A DNA stretch of 64,000 nucleotides from Stygiolobus caldivivus (GCF_019704315.1 NZ_AP024597.1:186001-250000); one strand, 5' to 3'. Counted from the first letter of the stretch, positions 47,497 to 58,460 are shown. Numbers and translations: made by a program. The notes: a model not told the origin generated them from the sequence alone.

Positions 47497-48276
47497 TTAC
47501 TTCCCCTCTTTCCTCTCGACCATCCTCATCTGCTTGGGCGGTTTAGGGAATAAAGTCCTGAAATGGAGGGCTAGGGCTAACGTCGTAACGGGGGGTAAGA
47601 ATATATACGCCAAGAATAAAGCGGTCTCTCCACTGGGTACAAAAAGGAGGACATTAGCTGCAGGGATAGCTGTAGCTAGTATTAAAGGTATCGAAACACA
47701 ACAACTCCCCCCTGCGATCACACCCATTACAGGGGCGACCAAGATAGCCCTAACCTTTATGAACTTTGACATGTCTAGTACCCTCAGGATAGTAGCTGTT
47801 ACTATCCCGCCTATTAAAAACCCCATGGATATCGAGTAGAAAGTCAGTTCTAAGAAGAAATTAGGGGGGAACCCTAGTGCCAGGCTAGGGTTAAAGAGCA
47901 AGTTAATTAGCGTGGCGTAAGGCCCACCGGGGTAATAGGGTGACACGTTAAAGGAGACAAAGGAGCTACTGATACTGAAAAGTTGGCCGTAAATTGCAGT
48001 TAAAAGCCTTTCCAAAGCTATGCTATATACCACGTAATGAAATGTCAGATAAATACCATATATTACGTAACCCTTACCCGTGATATTCCTTGTCAGGTAG
48101 TTAAAAACTCCCTTTAACGCGCTTTTAAAAAGTAAAGACAGTAGCGATGACCAGAACAAAAAGTTACCAAAAATTACATAAACAGAATAGCTGTCGGAAA
48201 ACGGAGCGAGGTACACCAAAATAAGACCTATGACCATAAAAGGGACGTAATAAAAGGGCTTGACGGAACTACCCAT
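47497..48276 (-). CDS. Polytopic membrane protein with Gly-Gly-Ser-Cys-Cys motif
   Basis: The 259-aa product has about seven membrane helices and a basic, Lys/Arg-rich C-terminus. A vicinal Cys pair lies in a late helix entry (V-I-A-G-G-S-C-C-V-S-I-P), followed by a segment of Ala/Leu and a P-S-G-E-T turn. Such a pair could bind a thiophilic metal or undergo redox. No family recognised. The arsenite oxidase genes lie next on the same strand, upstream by 711 bp, so co-transcription is unlikely. Confidence 0.6.
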   Translation of the reverse strand: MGSSVKPFYYVPFMVIGLILVYLAPFSDSYSVYVIFGNFLFWSSLLSLLFKSALKGVFNYLTRNITGKGYVIYGIYLTFHYVVYSIALERLLTAIYGQLFSISSSFVSFNVSPYYPGGPYATLINLLFNPSLALGFPPNFFLELTFYSISMGFLIGGIVTATILRVLDMSKFIKVRAILVAPVMGVIAGGSCCVSIPLILATAIPAANVLLFVPSGETALFLAYIFLPPVTTLALALHFRTLFPKPPKQMRMVERKEGK

Positions 48277-48987
48277 AAGTGTAAATCGTCTTAAAAATAA
48301 ATAAAGTTAATTTTATTCAGTATAAGAATAGCTATAAGGGTAGGGATAAAAATGGAACCCCAACACCGGTAGCTTATATTTGGTGAACACCAGATACTAA
48401 TGGGGTCGAGAATAACATGTATTAAAAAATCGTGGAAACCTCGTATTATAATAAATAATAGTTTAGTTTAATAACTTATCTACTCTATTCTACTAATAGC
48501 TTAATTTGCATAGCCTATTACGTTTAACGGTCGAGGACCCAGTGCTCTAACGCAAAAGCATGTGATAGCTGTCGCCTAACAGGTGAAAACGCCTCAGACG
48601 TAAGGCTTTCACGTAAAACCTTACATGAATAATGGCTAACTTGTAGGCATGGCCAATTCCATCAAGTTAGCGTGCGGTCTAAGACACTTCATACCATAAG
48701 CCCTTATCCTAGAATTATAGGGTACTTGTGCTTAGTTTACTTTAGATAATTAGTTTGATATCTAACTATTCATATATATTTTGCTGAAAGATCATTAATA
48801 ATTGGTTTATATACTAAAAAGCTATAACCGTCTTACCTTTATTTTTCAATCTCTATGATAAAATTTATGAAGCAAAGAGGATTTGCATAAAAGGCTATTG
48901 GGATAAAAATAAAGAAACTTATGATAATAAAAACAATATAAATAAAATTTAAGGGAAAGAGGAGAAAAAAGTTGACTTAGAAGGTTG
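48277..48987. other. Non-coding region with two small hairpins
   Basis: At 48636-48670 an 8-bp stem (ctaacttg / caagttag) encloses a 19-base loop. Just before it gtaagg and ccttac pair around a ttcacgtaaaa centre. The latter resembles the palindromic start of R1. Nothing that looks like a gene is present. The region separates aioA from the membrane protein gene. Confidence 0.4.
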
Positions 48988-51900
48988 TCACGAACTACTG
49001 GGTATGTTAAACTGGACTGGGGCAAATGTTATCTGCTGTTTAACCTCTGCGGGTAACGTCCCCACTTTGACTATATTAGCCCACGTCCACTTGACCATCT
49101 GGTTATCAGTCACTGGGTCTACGGTAGGTGTCGTTAACTGGTTAGCGCCCGGCGATGTCGGGTATGCCATCGCCACAAATACCGAGCCGGGGGCTACCGT
49201 ATTCGATATCCACACTACACCGGTTAACGTACCCCAGTCATTATACAGCATTATTATGTCACCGTTTTCTAGACCTTCATTTGACGCGTCCTGCGCGTTC
49301 ATGGCAATTATCGGGAAAGGTACCCTACTGTATATCTCCGGGACTTGATAGTCAGTCCACCCTGACTGGAAGATTATGTTCCACCTGCCGTTATTTACCC
49401 AGTACTTGTACTTATTCTGTTGCTGAACTGCATAACCGAATATCCCTACATACGGCATCGGGAACGGGTTCAACGTGTTGACTACGGCTGCCTTTAGCGT
49501 GTCATATGAATAGCCGAACATGGACTGGACTTGGTCGGGAGTGACGTATATTATATCCCTCGTTATTAACGGTAAGACCGTATTACCAACGGTTATCGCG
49601 TTATTACAGTCAATTGTGATCTCTTCTACCCTGAACTTACTGTGTAGGACAGGCTCGAAGTAGTTCACTAACCCGTATAGTGTAATAGTACCTCCTTGTG
49701 AACAGGCTTGCGCGACAGCTTCTCTGGTCATGGACGAGGGGCTACAAACGGCTCCGGTACACGAGGCACCTAAGATTGGTACCTGAACTCCTATTGTCCT
49801 TGCTAGCCATAGGTAGTAAAGCTGGGTCTGGGATGGCGTAAACACGAAAGGCGCGTGAGGTATGAAGAACCCGTATGGCCATACCGATGCTATTTTGCTA
49901 CCGGCATTCGCTACATAGTTACTCCAGATATCGCTGTATATACCGAACCAGTTATAGTCGAAGTAGTTCTCCGAGTACTGGGGTATCAGCGTTAGTGGCG
50001 TGGAGTTCTGCTTCATGTTATTAGATAAGGAAGTCCATATGGGGTTGAACGCGTTATACAGCCTCTGTGCTTGAGGTGAGTTCTGTTTACCCTCACTCTG
50101 GTATAACTGGTATATCCTGTAAGCGATCATCGCATATACCCACACATCAGGCATCGCTATACCGGGCGGTGGCATAAACGGCTCTACTAGCCTCAACCTC
50201 CTATCGTGACCGTCCCACCTCAGTTCGTACGTCTCTCCGTGGTTGGCCGCGTGTGGTATCAAGACGTGAGCTGCCGTCTCAAATAACTGGTTCTGGTTTA
50301 GTATTATATCACTACCTACTACGAACAGTGCACCGGGAGTAGCGTTAGAACCGCTCAGGCACCCTATTACTGCTTCTGCATACGTGTCAGCGTCCGGGAA
50401 GTTGGGTATTGTAGCACTTACAGCACTCGTGTTATAGTACGGTGAACTGGAAATAATCGAACTCTCACTTTGCGAAGGCACTCCTAAGGACAATACGTTC
50501 TCTACACACTCTTGCAACAAGTGGGCCCTGTGGTTTATAGCTAAAGCCAACTTCCCTCCTGCCATTGTCAGCTTGTACGGGACTGCCGTGAACACCCACA
50601 GTACCTTACCGTAACCACTGTATATCAGGTAGTCTATTACCGGGTTATACTGGTATATCTGCGGTACTAGAGATTTGGTATACTGGTTGTAGAAGTTGGT
50701 TATGAAGTTCGCTACGTTTTGGGCGTTAACGGTCATCCCTTGAGCTTTCAGTTGCTGGGGGACATAACTGCTCATTTGTATCCATAACATCCTGCCCTTG
50801 TTTAACGGCAAATTCAAGTCCTGATACCATGGTGGTGGTGGAGGTAACGGGAATGCTCCTCCTCTCTGGTGACCGAAACCTGTTGATATACCGGTACCGG
50901 GTCTACCTGACGTGGCACCTACTATTACAGCTAGGTCACCTAAAGCATATATTGGTGTGTAGTTACCTGACCATATTACCCCTTTCTCGAATTCGATCAG
51001 GACTCTCTTATAGTAAGCAGTACCGTTACTCCCCATCTTGGGTTTGGCTAACATATCGCCCATTAATTGGATAATGTTAACAGGTACCCCGGTCTCTGAG
51101 GAGACTTGTTGTAGTAAGTTACTCAGGCCTCCAGCCTGACTTATCAAGTTCTGCAAATACTCTGTGTACAAGTTATAGTTGTCTGTTACGAAGTTAAAGC
51201 CGTTCGTCGTAGCTGAAGAGCCTTGGTATATCTGTTGCACGAAGTAGTTTACAGTGTCCGGGTATGTCTGATAGATATAAGCCGCTACACCGTTGATCAG
51301 CAGAGTATCAGTACCGGGGTTGACCAGCACCACTAAGACTTGTGGTTCTCCGTTACTGTCGACGTTACAAGTACCGCTCATAGCTTGCTCTAAAGTACAC
51401 CCTACTGCTGCTGCTGTAGCGTGTGCAGTCTCTGATGGCCTAGCCTCAACTACAATCGCTTTCCCAGGCGGAGTAGGTTCACCGGGCTCAAACCAAGTTG
51501 CCTTCCTCTTTTGTGTAACGCCTCTTAAGTTATCGAAGATGTGTTGAATTAGATTTACTGTGGAAGTAACGTATTCATTAATCCCGTACATCACCATTAC
51601 ATCGGTTATACTTATATCTAACATGCTAGCCGTATCGGTACCATTACCTCCTGTCAACTCCAATAATGCGTCCTCTGTCAACGAGAACGCTACCTGGTAG
51701 TGGAACCTCACAAACGGGGTCGCAACGCCCATGTGTAGTAATAGTCCGGGCATCAGGTTACTTACTATTCCACCTCCTTGTCCGCCGCCGTGGTCAGCCC
51801 TTATCGCCATCACTTGCAGTGACCCTGGTCCCACTGGGTCGGGGTAGGGGAAAGTCTCGTTGTCCATGTAGTACTTCAAGACTTTAGCTAATACCTCTAT

Positions 51901-52482
51901 AATATAGCTCCACCCTACGGGCTGTAGCTGTCCGCTCCACCTCACTAACGGTTCTTTTATCCTGGTCTGGTACTGCCTGAACCCTGCTGCGTTATCATGG
52001 AATGGGCTCCATATCCTCTTAGCGTTCCTCCCTCCTCTGGTAGAATAATTTCCTTGGTTTACAGGACATTCAGAGCTAGGTATCTCAAGTATATAGACAG
52101 GCTTCCATGTACCCGTAGTCTCGTCATATGTGACTGTCTTACTTACCATCCCTTCTCCTATCCACGGGATAGCGGTAGGTGGATTTGCCGATAACGGATA
52201 TAAAGGCTTTGTATAGTCAGCATAATGTCCTTGTAAGTTATAGTCGTATACTTTATCAATGTAGTTATACACTATTGCGTTTTGCCCTGCAGCAGGCCCT
52301 CCTTCTTCTCCAACAGGGAATACGAATACGTCATATCCACACCCTACATTGCAGAACCTACATGTCAAGTGGTACCTCTGAGCGGTCACTGGGGGTAGCG
52401 GCACTTTAGTGTTGGGTGCCCCGTAAACTGAGGGACCTGTTGCGGGGGTCACACTACTGGTTGAAGTAGAAGTGGAGGACAT
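48988..52482 (-). CDS. aioA: Arsenite oxidase large (molybdopterin) subunit
   Basis: The 1164-aa protein is a DMSO-reductase-family molybdoenzyme. Near its start it has C41-x2-C44-x3-C48 ([11 protein letters not shown]), the [3Fe-4S] site pattern of arsenite oxidase, and lacks the fourth Cys expected for [4Fe-4S]. The following R-I-W-S-P-F-H-D-N and [11 protein letters not shown] segments are typical of the AioA pterin-binding region. It oxidises arsenite to arsenate and passes two electrons to the Rieske subunit. It is clearly longer than bacterial AioA (about 820-850 aa), apparently through insertions. It has no signal of its own, so export with AioB through Tat is likely. Its ATG overlaps the aioB stop by 1 nt and has a ggtgag ribosome site. 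Confidence 0.92.
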   Translation of the reverse strand: MSSTSTSTSSVTPATGPSVYGAPNTKVPLPPVTAQRYHLTCRFCNVGCGYDVFVFPVGEEGGPAAGQNAIVYNYIDKVYDYNLQGHYADYTKPLYPLSANPPTAIPWIGEGMVSKTVTYDETTGTWKPVYILEIPSSECPVNQGNYSTRGGRNAKRIWSPFHDNAAGFRQYQTRIKEPLVRWSGQLQPVGWSYIIEVLAKVLKYYMDNETFPYPDPVGPGSLQVMAIRADHGGGQGGGIVSNLMPGLLLHMGVATPFVRFHYQVAFSLTEDALLELTGGNGTDTASMLDISITDVMVMYGINEYVTSTVNLIQHIFDNLRGVTQKRKATWFEPGEPTPPGKAIVVEARPSETAHATAAAVGCTLEQAMSGTCNVDSNGEPQVLVVLVNPGTDTLLINGVAAYIYQTYPDTVNYFVQQIYQGSSATTNGFNFVTDNYNLYTEYLQNLISQAGGLSNLLQQVSSETGVPVNIIQLMGDMLAKPKMGSNGTAYYKRVLIEFEKGVIWSGNYTPIYALGDLAVIVGATSGRPGTGISTGFGHQRGGAFPLPPPPPWYQDLNLPLNKGRMLWIQMSSYVPQQLKAQGMTVNAQNVANFITNFYNQYTKSLVPQIYQYNPVIDYLIYSGYGKVLWVFTAVPYKLTMAGGKLALAINHRAHLLQECVENVLSLGVPSQSESSIISSSPYYNTSAVSATIPNFPDADTYAEAVIGCLSGSNATPGALFVVGSDIILNQNQLFETAAHVLIPHAANHGETYELRWDGHDRRLRLVEPFMPPPGIAMPDVWVYAMIAYRIYQLYQSEGKQNSPQAQRLYNAFNPIWTSLSNNMKQNSTPLTLIPQYSENYFDYNWFGIYSDIWSNYVANAGSKIASVWPYGFFIPHAPFVFTPSQTQLYYLWLARTIGVQVPILGASCTGAVCSPSSMTREAVAQACSQGGTITLYGLVNYFEPVLHSKFRVEEITIDCNNAITVGNTVLPLITRDIIYVTPDQVQSMFGYSYDTLKAAVVNTLNPFPMPYVGIFGYAVQQQNKYKYWVNNGRWNIIFQSGWTDYQVPEIYSRVPFPIIAMNAQDASNEGLENGDIIMLYNDWGTLTGVVWISNTVAPGSVFVAMAYPTSPGANQLTTPTVDPVTDNQMVKWTWANIVKVGTLPAEVKQQITFAPVQFNIPSSS

Positions 52483-53138
52483 CAGCTCTCACCCATAGGG
52501 GAAGATGATGCTTGTGCAGCTGTGTTATATGTACCATAGACTAGCCTGTTAAACCCTACTGCATAAATGTCCCCAGTAGACTCGTCATATTCCAATATCA
52601 GTTGAGGTAAGAACTGGTTAGGGTGACCTACTACTTGCATACCTCCCGCCGTAGCGTCGTACTGTGAGAAGTGCTGTGGACATAACATACACCTTGTATT
52701 AGGATCGTATTCTAAAATATAACCCATGTGTGCACAATATGCGCTGTAGCCTACCACATCTCCGTTAGGTCCTACACCCCCTACTGATGGGACCCCGGTC
52801 CTGACTATATATACCGTATATCCCATGTAATTCGTAGTTATCGGTGTACCAACTTGTAGTTGACTATAATTAGCTACTTTTTGCCTTACATATGCTACTG
52901 GAACTGAGACAGGAGGTGCTGTAGTAGAAGTAGTAGAAGTTACTGTTTGAGTGACTGTAGTAGTGGATGTTCCTATCTCCTCTTTTACAATCGAAGAAGT
53001 AATCGGTTTCTCTTCCACTGTAGTCCTAGGGAAAGCGTTTCCGCCTATCACTATTCCAGCCGCTATTCCGGCTATAGCGGCCGCACCACCTATTATGACT
53101 GCACGCCTATTGGAGTCTACACCCTTATCCTTGCTCAT
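52482..53138 (-). CDS. aioB: Arsenite oxidase small (Rieske) subunit
   Basis: The 218-aa protein starts with a twin-arginine signal ([10 protein letters not shown], then an Ala/Gly/Ile helix, residues about 9-33), followed by a Thr-rich linker and a Rieske domain. The [2Fe-2S] ligands are C135-x-H137 (Y-C-A-H-M-G-Y) and C153-x2-H156 (L-C-P-Q-H-F). The subunit takes electrons from the [3Fe-4S] cluster of AioA and passes them to a soluble or anchored acceptor, here probably the sulfocyanin next door. The start has a ggtga ribosome site 10 nt upstream. A tttatattta box 25-35 nt upstream may be its promoter, and aioB-aioA form one transcript. Confidence 0.9.
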   Translation of the reverse strand: MSKDKGVDSNRRAVIIGGAAAIAGIAAGIVIGGNAFPRTTVEEKPITSSIVKEEIGTSTTTVTQTVTSTTSTTAPPVSVPVAYVRQKVANYSQLQVGTPITTNYMGYTVYIVRTGVPSVGGVGPNGDVVGYSAYCAHMGYILEYDPNTRCMLCPQHFSQYDATAGGMQVVGHPNQFLPQLILEYDESTGDIYAVGFNRLVYGTYNTAAQASSSPMGES

Positions 53139-53375
53139 TTATATATTCACCCAAGCTATTATAATGTTAAATATAAATGATTAAAAAACTTAATTAGCTA
53201 AATAATATATATGCTTAGACATACATATTTATTAAAAAATTTTATTTATTTAAATCAGATAATGCATATTTACTAAATATTGTATTAAGCTTAATAATGA
53301 TAAAAAAGATTTTAAAAAATCTATTATAAAAAACAAAATAACATTTTTATAGTTTATAAATGACCATTAAAGGTC

Positions 53376-53900
53376 TTTAGCTTGTCATTATTATGTATGG
53401 TGTTGTTACTGATGTTGATGCTATTATTGTCCCCCACATCCCTGCTGCTGCGTGTCCCGGTACTCCGCAGGCGAACCAATATATCCCAGCGGGTAGTGTT
53501 ACGGACGTTGATGCTGTGGAACCGGTCGATATCCCTGTTTCATAGTTTGTAGGTGTACCCCCTGCTACAGCTAGGATCTTACCGTCATTACCTATATTGT
53601 CAGTAGGTGTGGCAGTAGTGTTCTGCAATATCACTACGTCGTGGTTTAGCGGGGCATAATTAGTATAGATCACGATTAGGGTCCAGCCAGCAGGGATATA
53701 AACGTGTATAGTGTCATAATCAGTACCGTTATAATTTATCGGGTCACCGGAGCTCGAGGAGTCCAAGTAGAGGAAGACAGTCTTATTAGACGGGTTATAA
53801 GGCATCTTTATAGCACCGGGCGGAAGAGTAGAAGTTGTAGTAGAAGTCGTCGTGGTAGTAGTAGTTGTAGTAGAAGTCGTGGTAGTAGTAGAAGTTGTCG
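53376..53900 (-). repeat. 525-bp inverted repeat, left copy
   Basis: By eye this segment is the exact reverse complement of 57936-58460. It covers the Thr/Ser linker, the whole copper domain, the stop codon and two further bases of a sulfocyanin gene. Outside the borders the sequences differ completely. Confidence 0.9.
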
Positions 53901-54033
53901 ATACACTCACGGGTGGAGGGTGATAAGCATGAACCGGATAATACGTGATACTATAATTATATATTAGGAATCCTGCCATAAAAATTGTTCCCGCAAATAT
54001 TAACACTAGAATAGCCTTTCCTATGGCTGTCAT
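53377..54033 (-). CDS. Membrane-anchored sulfocyanin-like blue copper protein, aio-proximal copy
   Basis: The 218-aa product has an N-terminal membrane anchor (about residues 5-27), a Pro/Ser/Thr linker with long Thr runs (about 45-72) and a cupredoxin domain. The type 1 copper ligands are H131 (L-N-H-D-V-V), C189, H194 and M199 in [11 protein letters not shown], the sulfocyanin pattern. It probably carries electrons outside the membrane. It lies 239 bp upstream of aioB on the same strand, but its gene is oriented toward aioB. It has its own tttttttaaaact promoter box and a gatga ribosome site. The copper domain appears identical to that of the copy at 57779; only the anchor differs. Confidence 0.88.
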   Translation of the reverse strand: MTAIGKAILVLIFAGTIFMAGFLIYNYSITYYPVHAYHPPPVSVSTTSTTTTTSTTTTTTTTTSTTTSTLPPGAIKMPYNPSNKTVFLYLDSSSSGDPINYNGTDYDTIHVYIPAGWTLIVIYTNYAPLNHDVVILQNTTATPTDNIGNDGKILAVAGGTPTNYETGISTGSTASTSVTLPAGIYWFACGVPGHAAAGMWGTIIASTSVTTPYIIMTS

Positions 54034-54220
54034 TTTTCATCAAAAATTTAGTTTTAAAAAAAGAGTATTTATTTTTAACTAAACTCTACAATAATGAATC
54101 ATTTCTTTTTTAAAATTTATAAAATAAAGCAATAATTAACTATTAGTATGATATTTCTTCAATATTATTTCTATGTTATATTATTTCTTTTTATATCTCT
54201 TTTCTTTAGGTATTAACCCC

Positions 54221-55039
54221 GAGTATAGAGATAGTGTCGTCATTAAGCTATTTATATTTGTATAAAACGAGTATTACTTATGGGTAGGAACGGTAATTAG
54301 GTAAGGTTTAGCGTGTCCCTCTTGTGGTAGTCACCACGTCGTTAAGTGCGGTAAGCCTCTGGGTAGGCAGAGGTTTTTGTGTAGGGATTGCGGTAAGTAC
54401 TTCCTTACAAATGCAGTTTATCACCACCACTCCAAGGAGGCACTACACGCTTCGCCTCTAACAAACTTGGGTTTATAACCGTGGGAGTTTGAGGGAGGAG
54501 ACTTTAAGGACGTATGCTAATGGCATGAGGGCTATTTCTAGGGTGCTTAACGTTCCTTTGGGTACTGTTCTCACTCGGGTAAAGCGTTATGGTGTGCAGG
54601 AGTAGGAGGAGGCCGTGGACTTGTGGGATAAGGCTCAGTCAAGGGTAAAGTCGTTACTTTTGACGAGATGTTGACGTACTTGTACAGAAACGCTGGGGCT
54701 TTCCTACAAGTCACTTGTCACGTGTACACGAGTCTCGGGTTTTTACCTAGTTTACTCTGTGGGTGATAGGGGTGAGAATACTTTCGTGAGGTCAAGGACT
54801 ACTTGCCAGACGACGGTAGGTTAGTGATGATATGGCGTTTACTTTCGGTTAAAAAACCACACGGTGGTAGTCTTACCGGTTAACCCCCAACGGGTCACTG
54901 AGGGATAGGCTTGTCAAGAGGGGGAAGAAGGCTGTTAACAGGAGTATAAATATGGTGGAGTATTTCATAGTGCTGGCCTCATGGGAGAGAAGGCTAATCC
55001 CAGAATTTGTAGCTTAATGACGACAATATCTCCACTCTC
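54221..55039 (+). mobile_element. Degenerate IS1-like element (copy 2)
   Basis: The ends are imperfect inverted repeats (left gagtatagagatagtgtcgt, right, reversed, gagagtggagatattgtcgt), about 819 bp apart. Inside are pieces of the IS1-type transposase seen in copies 1 and 3: C-P-S-C-G-S-H-H-V-V-K-C-G-K-P-L-G-R-Q-R and C-R-D-C-G-K-Y-F-L-T, then after an interruption around 54450 a helix-turn-helix-like part and later fragments. Stops and frameshifts make it inactive. It lies between the two sulfocyanin genes. Confidence 0.7.
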
Positions 55040-55239
55040 ATCTGCAGTATAGAGTCGCTTTTTGCCGCTAAGACATGATGTTCTCTAACCTACACCGTCA
55101 CTCCGTAGCGAGATTCCTTTTACTAAATAATTTATTACTTATTAGTAGCACAAGGGCTAGATAATAATTGCCATTAAATTAGTATGTAACTAAGTTTATT
55201 TTTTTAGCTTTCTCTACAGTATATAGCTAAAATTAAATC

Positions 55240-55254
55240 AAAAACTTTTAAAAC
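55240..55254 (+). promoter_or_regulatory. BRE/TATA element of the 52-aa membrane protein
   Basis: The sequence aaaaacttttaaaac ends about 21 nt before the ATG at 55275, as expected for a leaderless gene. A near-identical element, gaaaagcttttaaac, precedes the oxidase subunit II gene. Confidence 0.5.
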
Positions 55255-55274
55255 TATATATTATTAAAAAAGTT

Positions 55275-55433
55275 ATGATGGCCATGTTATTCCCATTTGC
55301 TGTGGCGACATATGCCCCACCAAGTAGCATAGGTTTTGAGGACGTGTTTGGTTTTGGATTAGCAGCATTAGCATTCGCTTTCGGTGTAATATTTTTACTG
55401 TTAGTCAAAAAGAAGATAGTAAATATATTCTAA
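55275..55433 (+). CDS. Small single-helix membrane protein (52 aa)
   Basis: The frame begins M-M-A-M-L-F-P-F-A-V, continues P-P-S-S-I-G-F-E-D-V-F-G, and then has one hydrophobic helix of about 20 residues closing with K-K-K-I-V-N-I-F. It has good coding character, a TATA box at the right distance and no overlap with other genes. Its position between sulfocyanin and oxidase genes, and a promoter like that of oxidase subunit II, suggest a small subunit or assembly helper of the oxidase, by inference. Small one-helix subunits are known in archaeal oxidases. Start could be either of the first two ATGs. Confidence 0.55.
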   Translation: MMAMLFPFAVATYAPPSSIGFEDVFGFGLAALAFAFGVIFLLLVKKKIVNIF

Positions 55434-56085
55434 ATTTTTTAATATTATAAAGACTGAGTATAATACTACAAGTGGTTAGGCTGTAATTAATTCCTAGACG
55501 CCATTTAGAGTCAAATAAATAACATGTTACCCTAGAGCTAAGTTTCCTAACAAGTAAAATATTGAGTAAAATAATGGCTTACATTAGAATAACTAAATTT
55601 CTACTTTTTCTGAAATTAAAAGGTGTTAATACATTGAACGAATATATGTAATCTAACAGATGAAGTAGAAATCATACTTATTTATTTATATTAAATAAAA
55701 TAAAAATAGATTGAATAAATCAATTAGATTAATTTTTGAATATGTAGTTACCGTTATCAAAGAAATCACTTCACTTATTAGAAATTTTGTAATTAATTAT
55801 GGCGGTTGAACTTAGACCTCGAATTGGCTTCTATGAACAACCAGCTCTTTTTTGTGGTTTCTATTCGCCTTAATCAAGTGAGCCCCTAACTATTATTCTT
55901 CGGTCAATGTGTAGAAGGATAGAATATAACCCTTTTACGATAATGAAAGCCTCAGCGTATAAGAGTATAGACTCTTACCTTGAAGGAAGACATAACTAAG
56001 TATAAATGCAGGTTAAGCAATATAAAATGGCGTGATATCAAAAGGAGAGTACATAAAAGTGCGTGATAAGGAGGGAGTGTTGAGA
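55434..56085. other. AT-rich non-coding region
   Basis: No gene recognised. The T-rich run directly after the stop of the 52-aa gene is a likely terminator. The remainder up to the IS end contains nothing clear. Confidence 0.35.
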
Positions 56086-57251
56086 GTGTTCTCAAACAGT
56101 CACCAAATTCGAAAAGTATTTGTAAAAATATTAGAGTATTTATAAAAAATCTTTTTTATAGTGCGATTAACTGAAAAGAGCTAGAAGTGTAAAGGAAAAC
56201 ATTACTTCAGAGAAAAACTCATGTGCAAGGGTCACGAGGTTTATGTGGGGTCACTAGATGGACCTCGTAACCCTTGCACAACTAATACTTTTAACCCTAA
56301 GGGATTTAAATTTTAAGCCGAGAAAACACGAGCCGGAAGACCTTGCATACGCAATAGCAGCATACTTACTAGGAGTACAAGTCACCAAGTTAGGGACACC
56401 ACCATCAACACTATACTACTACACTAAAAAACTCGGGGTAAAGAGGAGGAGAGAAGAAAGACCACCGTGCCCCTCGTGCAAGTCAAACAGAGTAGTAAAG
56501 AACGGCTCATCTAGAGGAAAAACAAAATACAAGTGCAAAACTTGCGGGAAGACGTCCTACCAAGCGACCAACCACAAGATGAGCAAGGAACAAAAGGAGA
56601 GGGTATTGAAAGAGTACACGAATAGGATGAGCATGAGGGGGATAGCGAGAGTCGAAGGGAAACCGTTAACGACAATATACAGCTTTATAAGGAGGAAAGG
56701 GGTAGAAGCGTATGCTTACCTACTACTCTTGCAAGAACGATTAGAGGGTTTCACGGCAAAAGCTACAGTGCTCGACGAGAGTTGGACTTACGTGTGGGTC
56801 AGACATGGGCGAAAGGGGGTGGACTTGTGGATATGGAACGCGTTAGCAGATGGTGTGCCCTTCTTTATCACGGGTGATAGGGGTTATAGGACTTTTAGCT
56901 CCCTCCAGAACTCCCTACCCGAGAGTAGGGTGTACTACACTGATGGTTACTCGGTTTACCAAGTACTCGACAACCACGTTGTGGGTAAGGAGTATACTTA
57001 CACTGTGGAGAGTTATCATTACTTACTGTAGGGCCCACTTGGCTAGGTTGGCAAGGGACACGAGGGCTGTTAACAGGGACGTGGGGATAGTTGAGTATAG
57101 TCTAGCCTTGTTGAATGTCATGTACCCGGTAGTTTACTCGAGGGAGAAGACTCCGTTGAACGAGGCTTACTTGAAGGGGATACACTATATTAGAAATAAA
57201 CTGATATAATATTACAAACACTTCTCGAATTTCATGGCTGTTTGAGAACAC
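56086..57251 (+). mobile_element. 1.17-kb insertion sequence with long inverted ends
   Basis: The left end gtgttctcaaacagtcacca followed by aattcgaaaagta pairs with the inverted right end (gtgttctcaaacagccatga, aattcgagaagtg) over about 40 bases. Between them lies one transposase gene with a frameshift. Its size of about 1166 bp is close to that of ISC1173-like elements of Sulfolobus, but this was not checked. It belongs to a different type from the 0.8-kb IS1-like relics. Confidence 0.8.
56258..57209 (+). pseudogene. Zinc-ribbon DDE transposase, frameshifted near its end
   Basis: The first frame (257 aa) has a helical N-terminus, a zinc ribbon C-P-S-C-K-S-N-R-V-V-K-N-G with C-K-T-C-G-K, a helix-turn-helix (I-A-R-V-E-G-K-P-L-T-T-I-Y) and the first catalytic residues of a DDE domain: V-L-D-E-S-W, Y-Y-T-D-G-Y and T-V-E-S. 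The frame then ends in a stop at 57029. A second frame continues C-R-A-H-L-A-R-L-A-R-D-T-R-A-V-N and runs to 57209 with K-L-I-stop, the natural end of IS1-type transposases. A one-base change near 57015-57025 is enough to join them. Programmed frameshifting cannot be excluded, but its place differs from that in IS1. Confidence 0.75.
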
Positions 57252-57429
57252 CCCCGATAAGGACGCTATGATTTAGAAAATTAAGAATAGTCTCACATGA
57301 ATCATTTATTCATACACTGAATTATGTTAATTCAGTAGAGGGTATTATAATTTATAAACGACTCATTTAAGCCCTTATTGTTGGCAATTCATGTTTATTT
57401 TGTGATTTTCATTTGTCTAAGTATAGATA

Positions 57430-57640
57430 TACTATATAACTGTTAAAAATATTAAAACCAATGTTAAATCACGATAATTAATGCACGATACCACATAAAG
57501 GCGTAAAGCGACGGGTTTATAATTTAGTTTATACAGAATAATTATGATTATTCATATGCTAAATTACACTAATTTCGTAAAGAATATTGCAATTCATAAA
57601 GGAACCGTGAAAACCCCCTATTAGTTCATTAAAAAATTAT
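57430..57640 (+). repeat. Dispersed repeat R2, copy F
   Basis: The blocks aatgcacgataccacataaa, then ggcgtaaag, ttataatttag and ttcataaaggaaccgtgaaa follow the same order as in copies at 5290 and 38470. It lies between the IS and the second sulfocyanin gene. The rest of the 57252-57778 gap is AT-rich, with a ttttttaaaatg box. Confidence 0.5.
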
Positions 57641-57778
57641 AATAGAACAAATATTAAATAGTTTTATACAAAAATAAGGTTTTATATCTATCTTAACTTT
57701 TTTAAAATGTTCCTTCTTGAATCGATTTTTTAGGAAAAAATTTAATTAGCCAGAGTGAACAGTAAATTTTGAAACATC

Positions 57779-58459
57779 ATGGCTTCAAGCACTCCCATTG
57801 TTGTGGCTATAGTGATAGCAATAATACTAGTAGGAGTGGCAGTATACTATGTAGCTACTAGGCCAAGTATAACATCCACTACGACACTTCCGCCAACTTC
57901 AACTGTAATTACAGAAACTACGAGCTATACTGTGACGACAACTTCTACTACTACCACGACTTCTACTACAACTACTACTACCACGACGACTTCTACTACA
58001 ACTTCTACTCTTCCGCCCGGTGCTATAAAGATGCCTTATAACCCGTCTAATAAGACTGTCTTCCTCTACTTGGACTCCTCGAGCTCCGGTGACCCGATAA
58101 ATTATAACGGTACTGATTATGACACTATACACGTTTATATCCCTGCTGGCTGGACCCTAATCGTGATCTATACTAATTATGCCCCGCTAAACCACGACGT
58201 AGTGATATTGCAGAACACTACTGCCACACCTACTGACAATATAGGTAATGACGGTAAGATCCTAGCTGTAGCAGGGGGTACACCTACAAACTATGAAACA
58301 GGGATATCGACCGGTTCCACAGCATCAACGTCCGTAACACTACCCGCTGGGATATATTGGTTCGCCTGCGGAGTACCGGGACACGCAGCAGCAGGGATGT
58401 GGGGGACAATAATAGCATCAACATCAGTAACAACACCATACATAATAATGACAAGCTAA
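57779..58459 (+). CDS. Membrane-anchored sulfocyanin-like blue copper protein, oxidase-proximal copy
   Basis: The 226-aa product has a different N-terminal anchor from its twin ([10 protein letters not shown], helix about residues 7-26), a longer Thr-rich linker (about 32-80), and the same cupredoxin domain with ligands H139, C197, H202 and M207. It is well placed to donate electrons to the CuA centre of the oxidase encoded 523 bp downstream on the same strand. Sulfocyanins do this in the SoxM complex of Sulfolobus. The two copies appear identical over 525 bp, including silent positions. Confidence 0.88.
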   Translation: MASSTPIVVAIVIAIILVGVAVYYVATRPSITSTTTLPPTSTVITETTSYTVTTTSTTTTTSTTTTTTTTTSTTTSTLPPGAIKMPYNPSNKTVFLYLDSSSSGDPINYNGTDYDTIHVYIPAGWTLIVIYTNYAPLNHDVVILQNTTATPTDNIGNDGKILAVAGGTPTNYETGISTGSTASTSVTLPAGIYWFACGVPGHAAAGMWGTIIASTSVTTPYIIMTS

Positions 58460-58460
58460 A
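57936..58460 (+). repeat. 525-bp inverted repeat, right copy
   Basis: The segment is the partner of 53376-53900. The distance between the inner ends is about 4.0 kb and includes both anchors, both promoters, two IS elements and the 52-aa gene. Confidence 0.9.

Noticed and set aside
57900-58020. Simple tandem repeat (acttctact-type units) as a regulatory microsatellite
   Set aside because: It is the coding sequence of the Thr/Ser linker of sulfocyanin, and the same bases occur in its twin.
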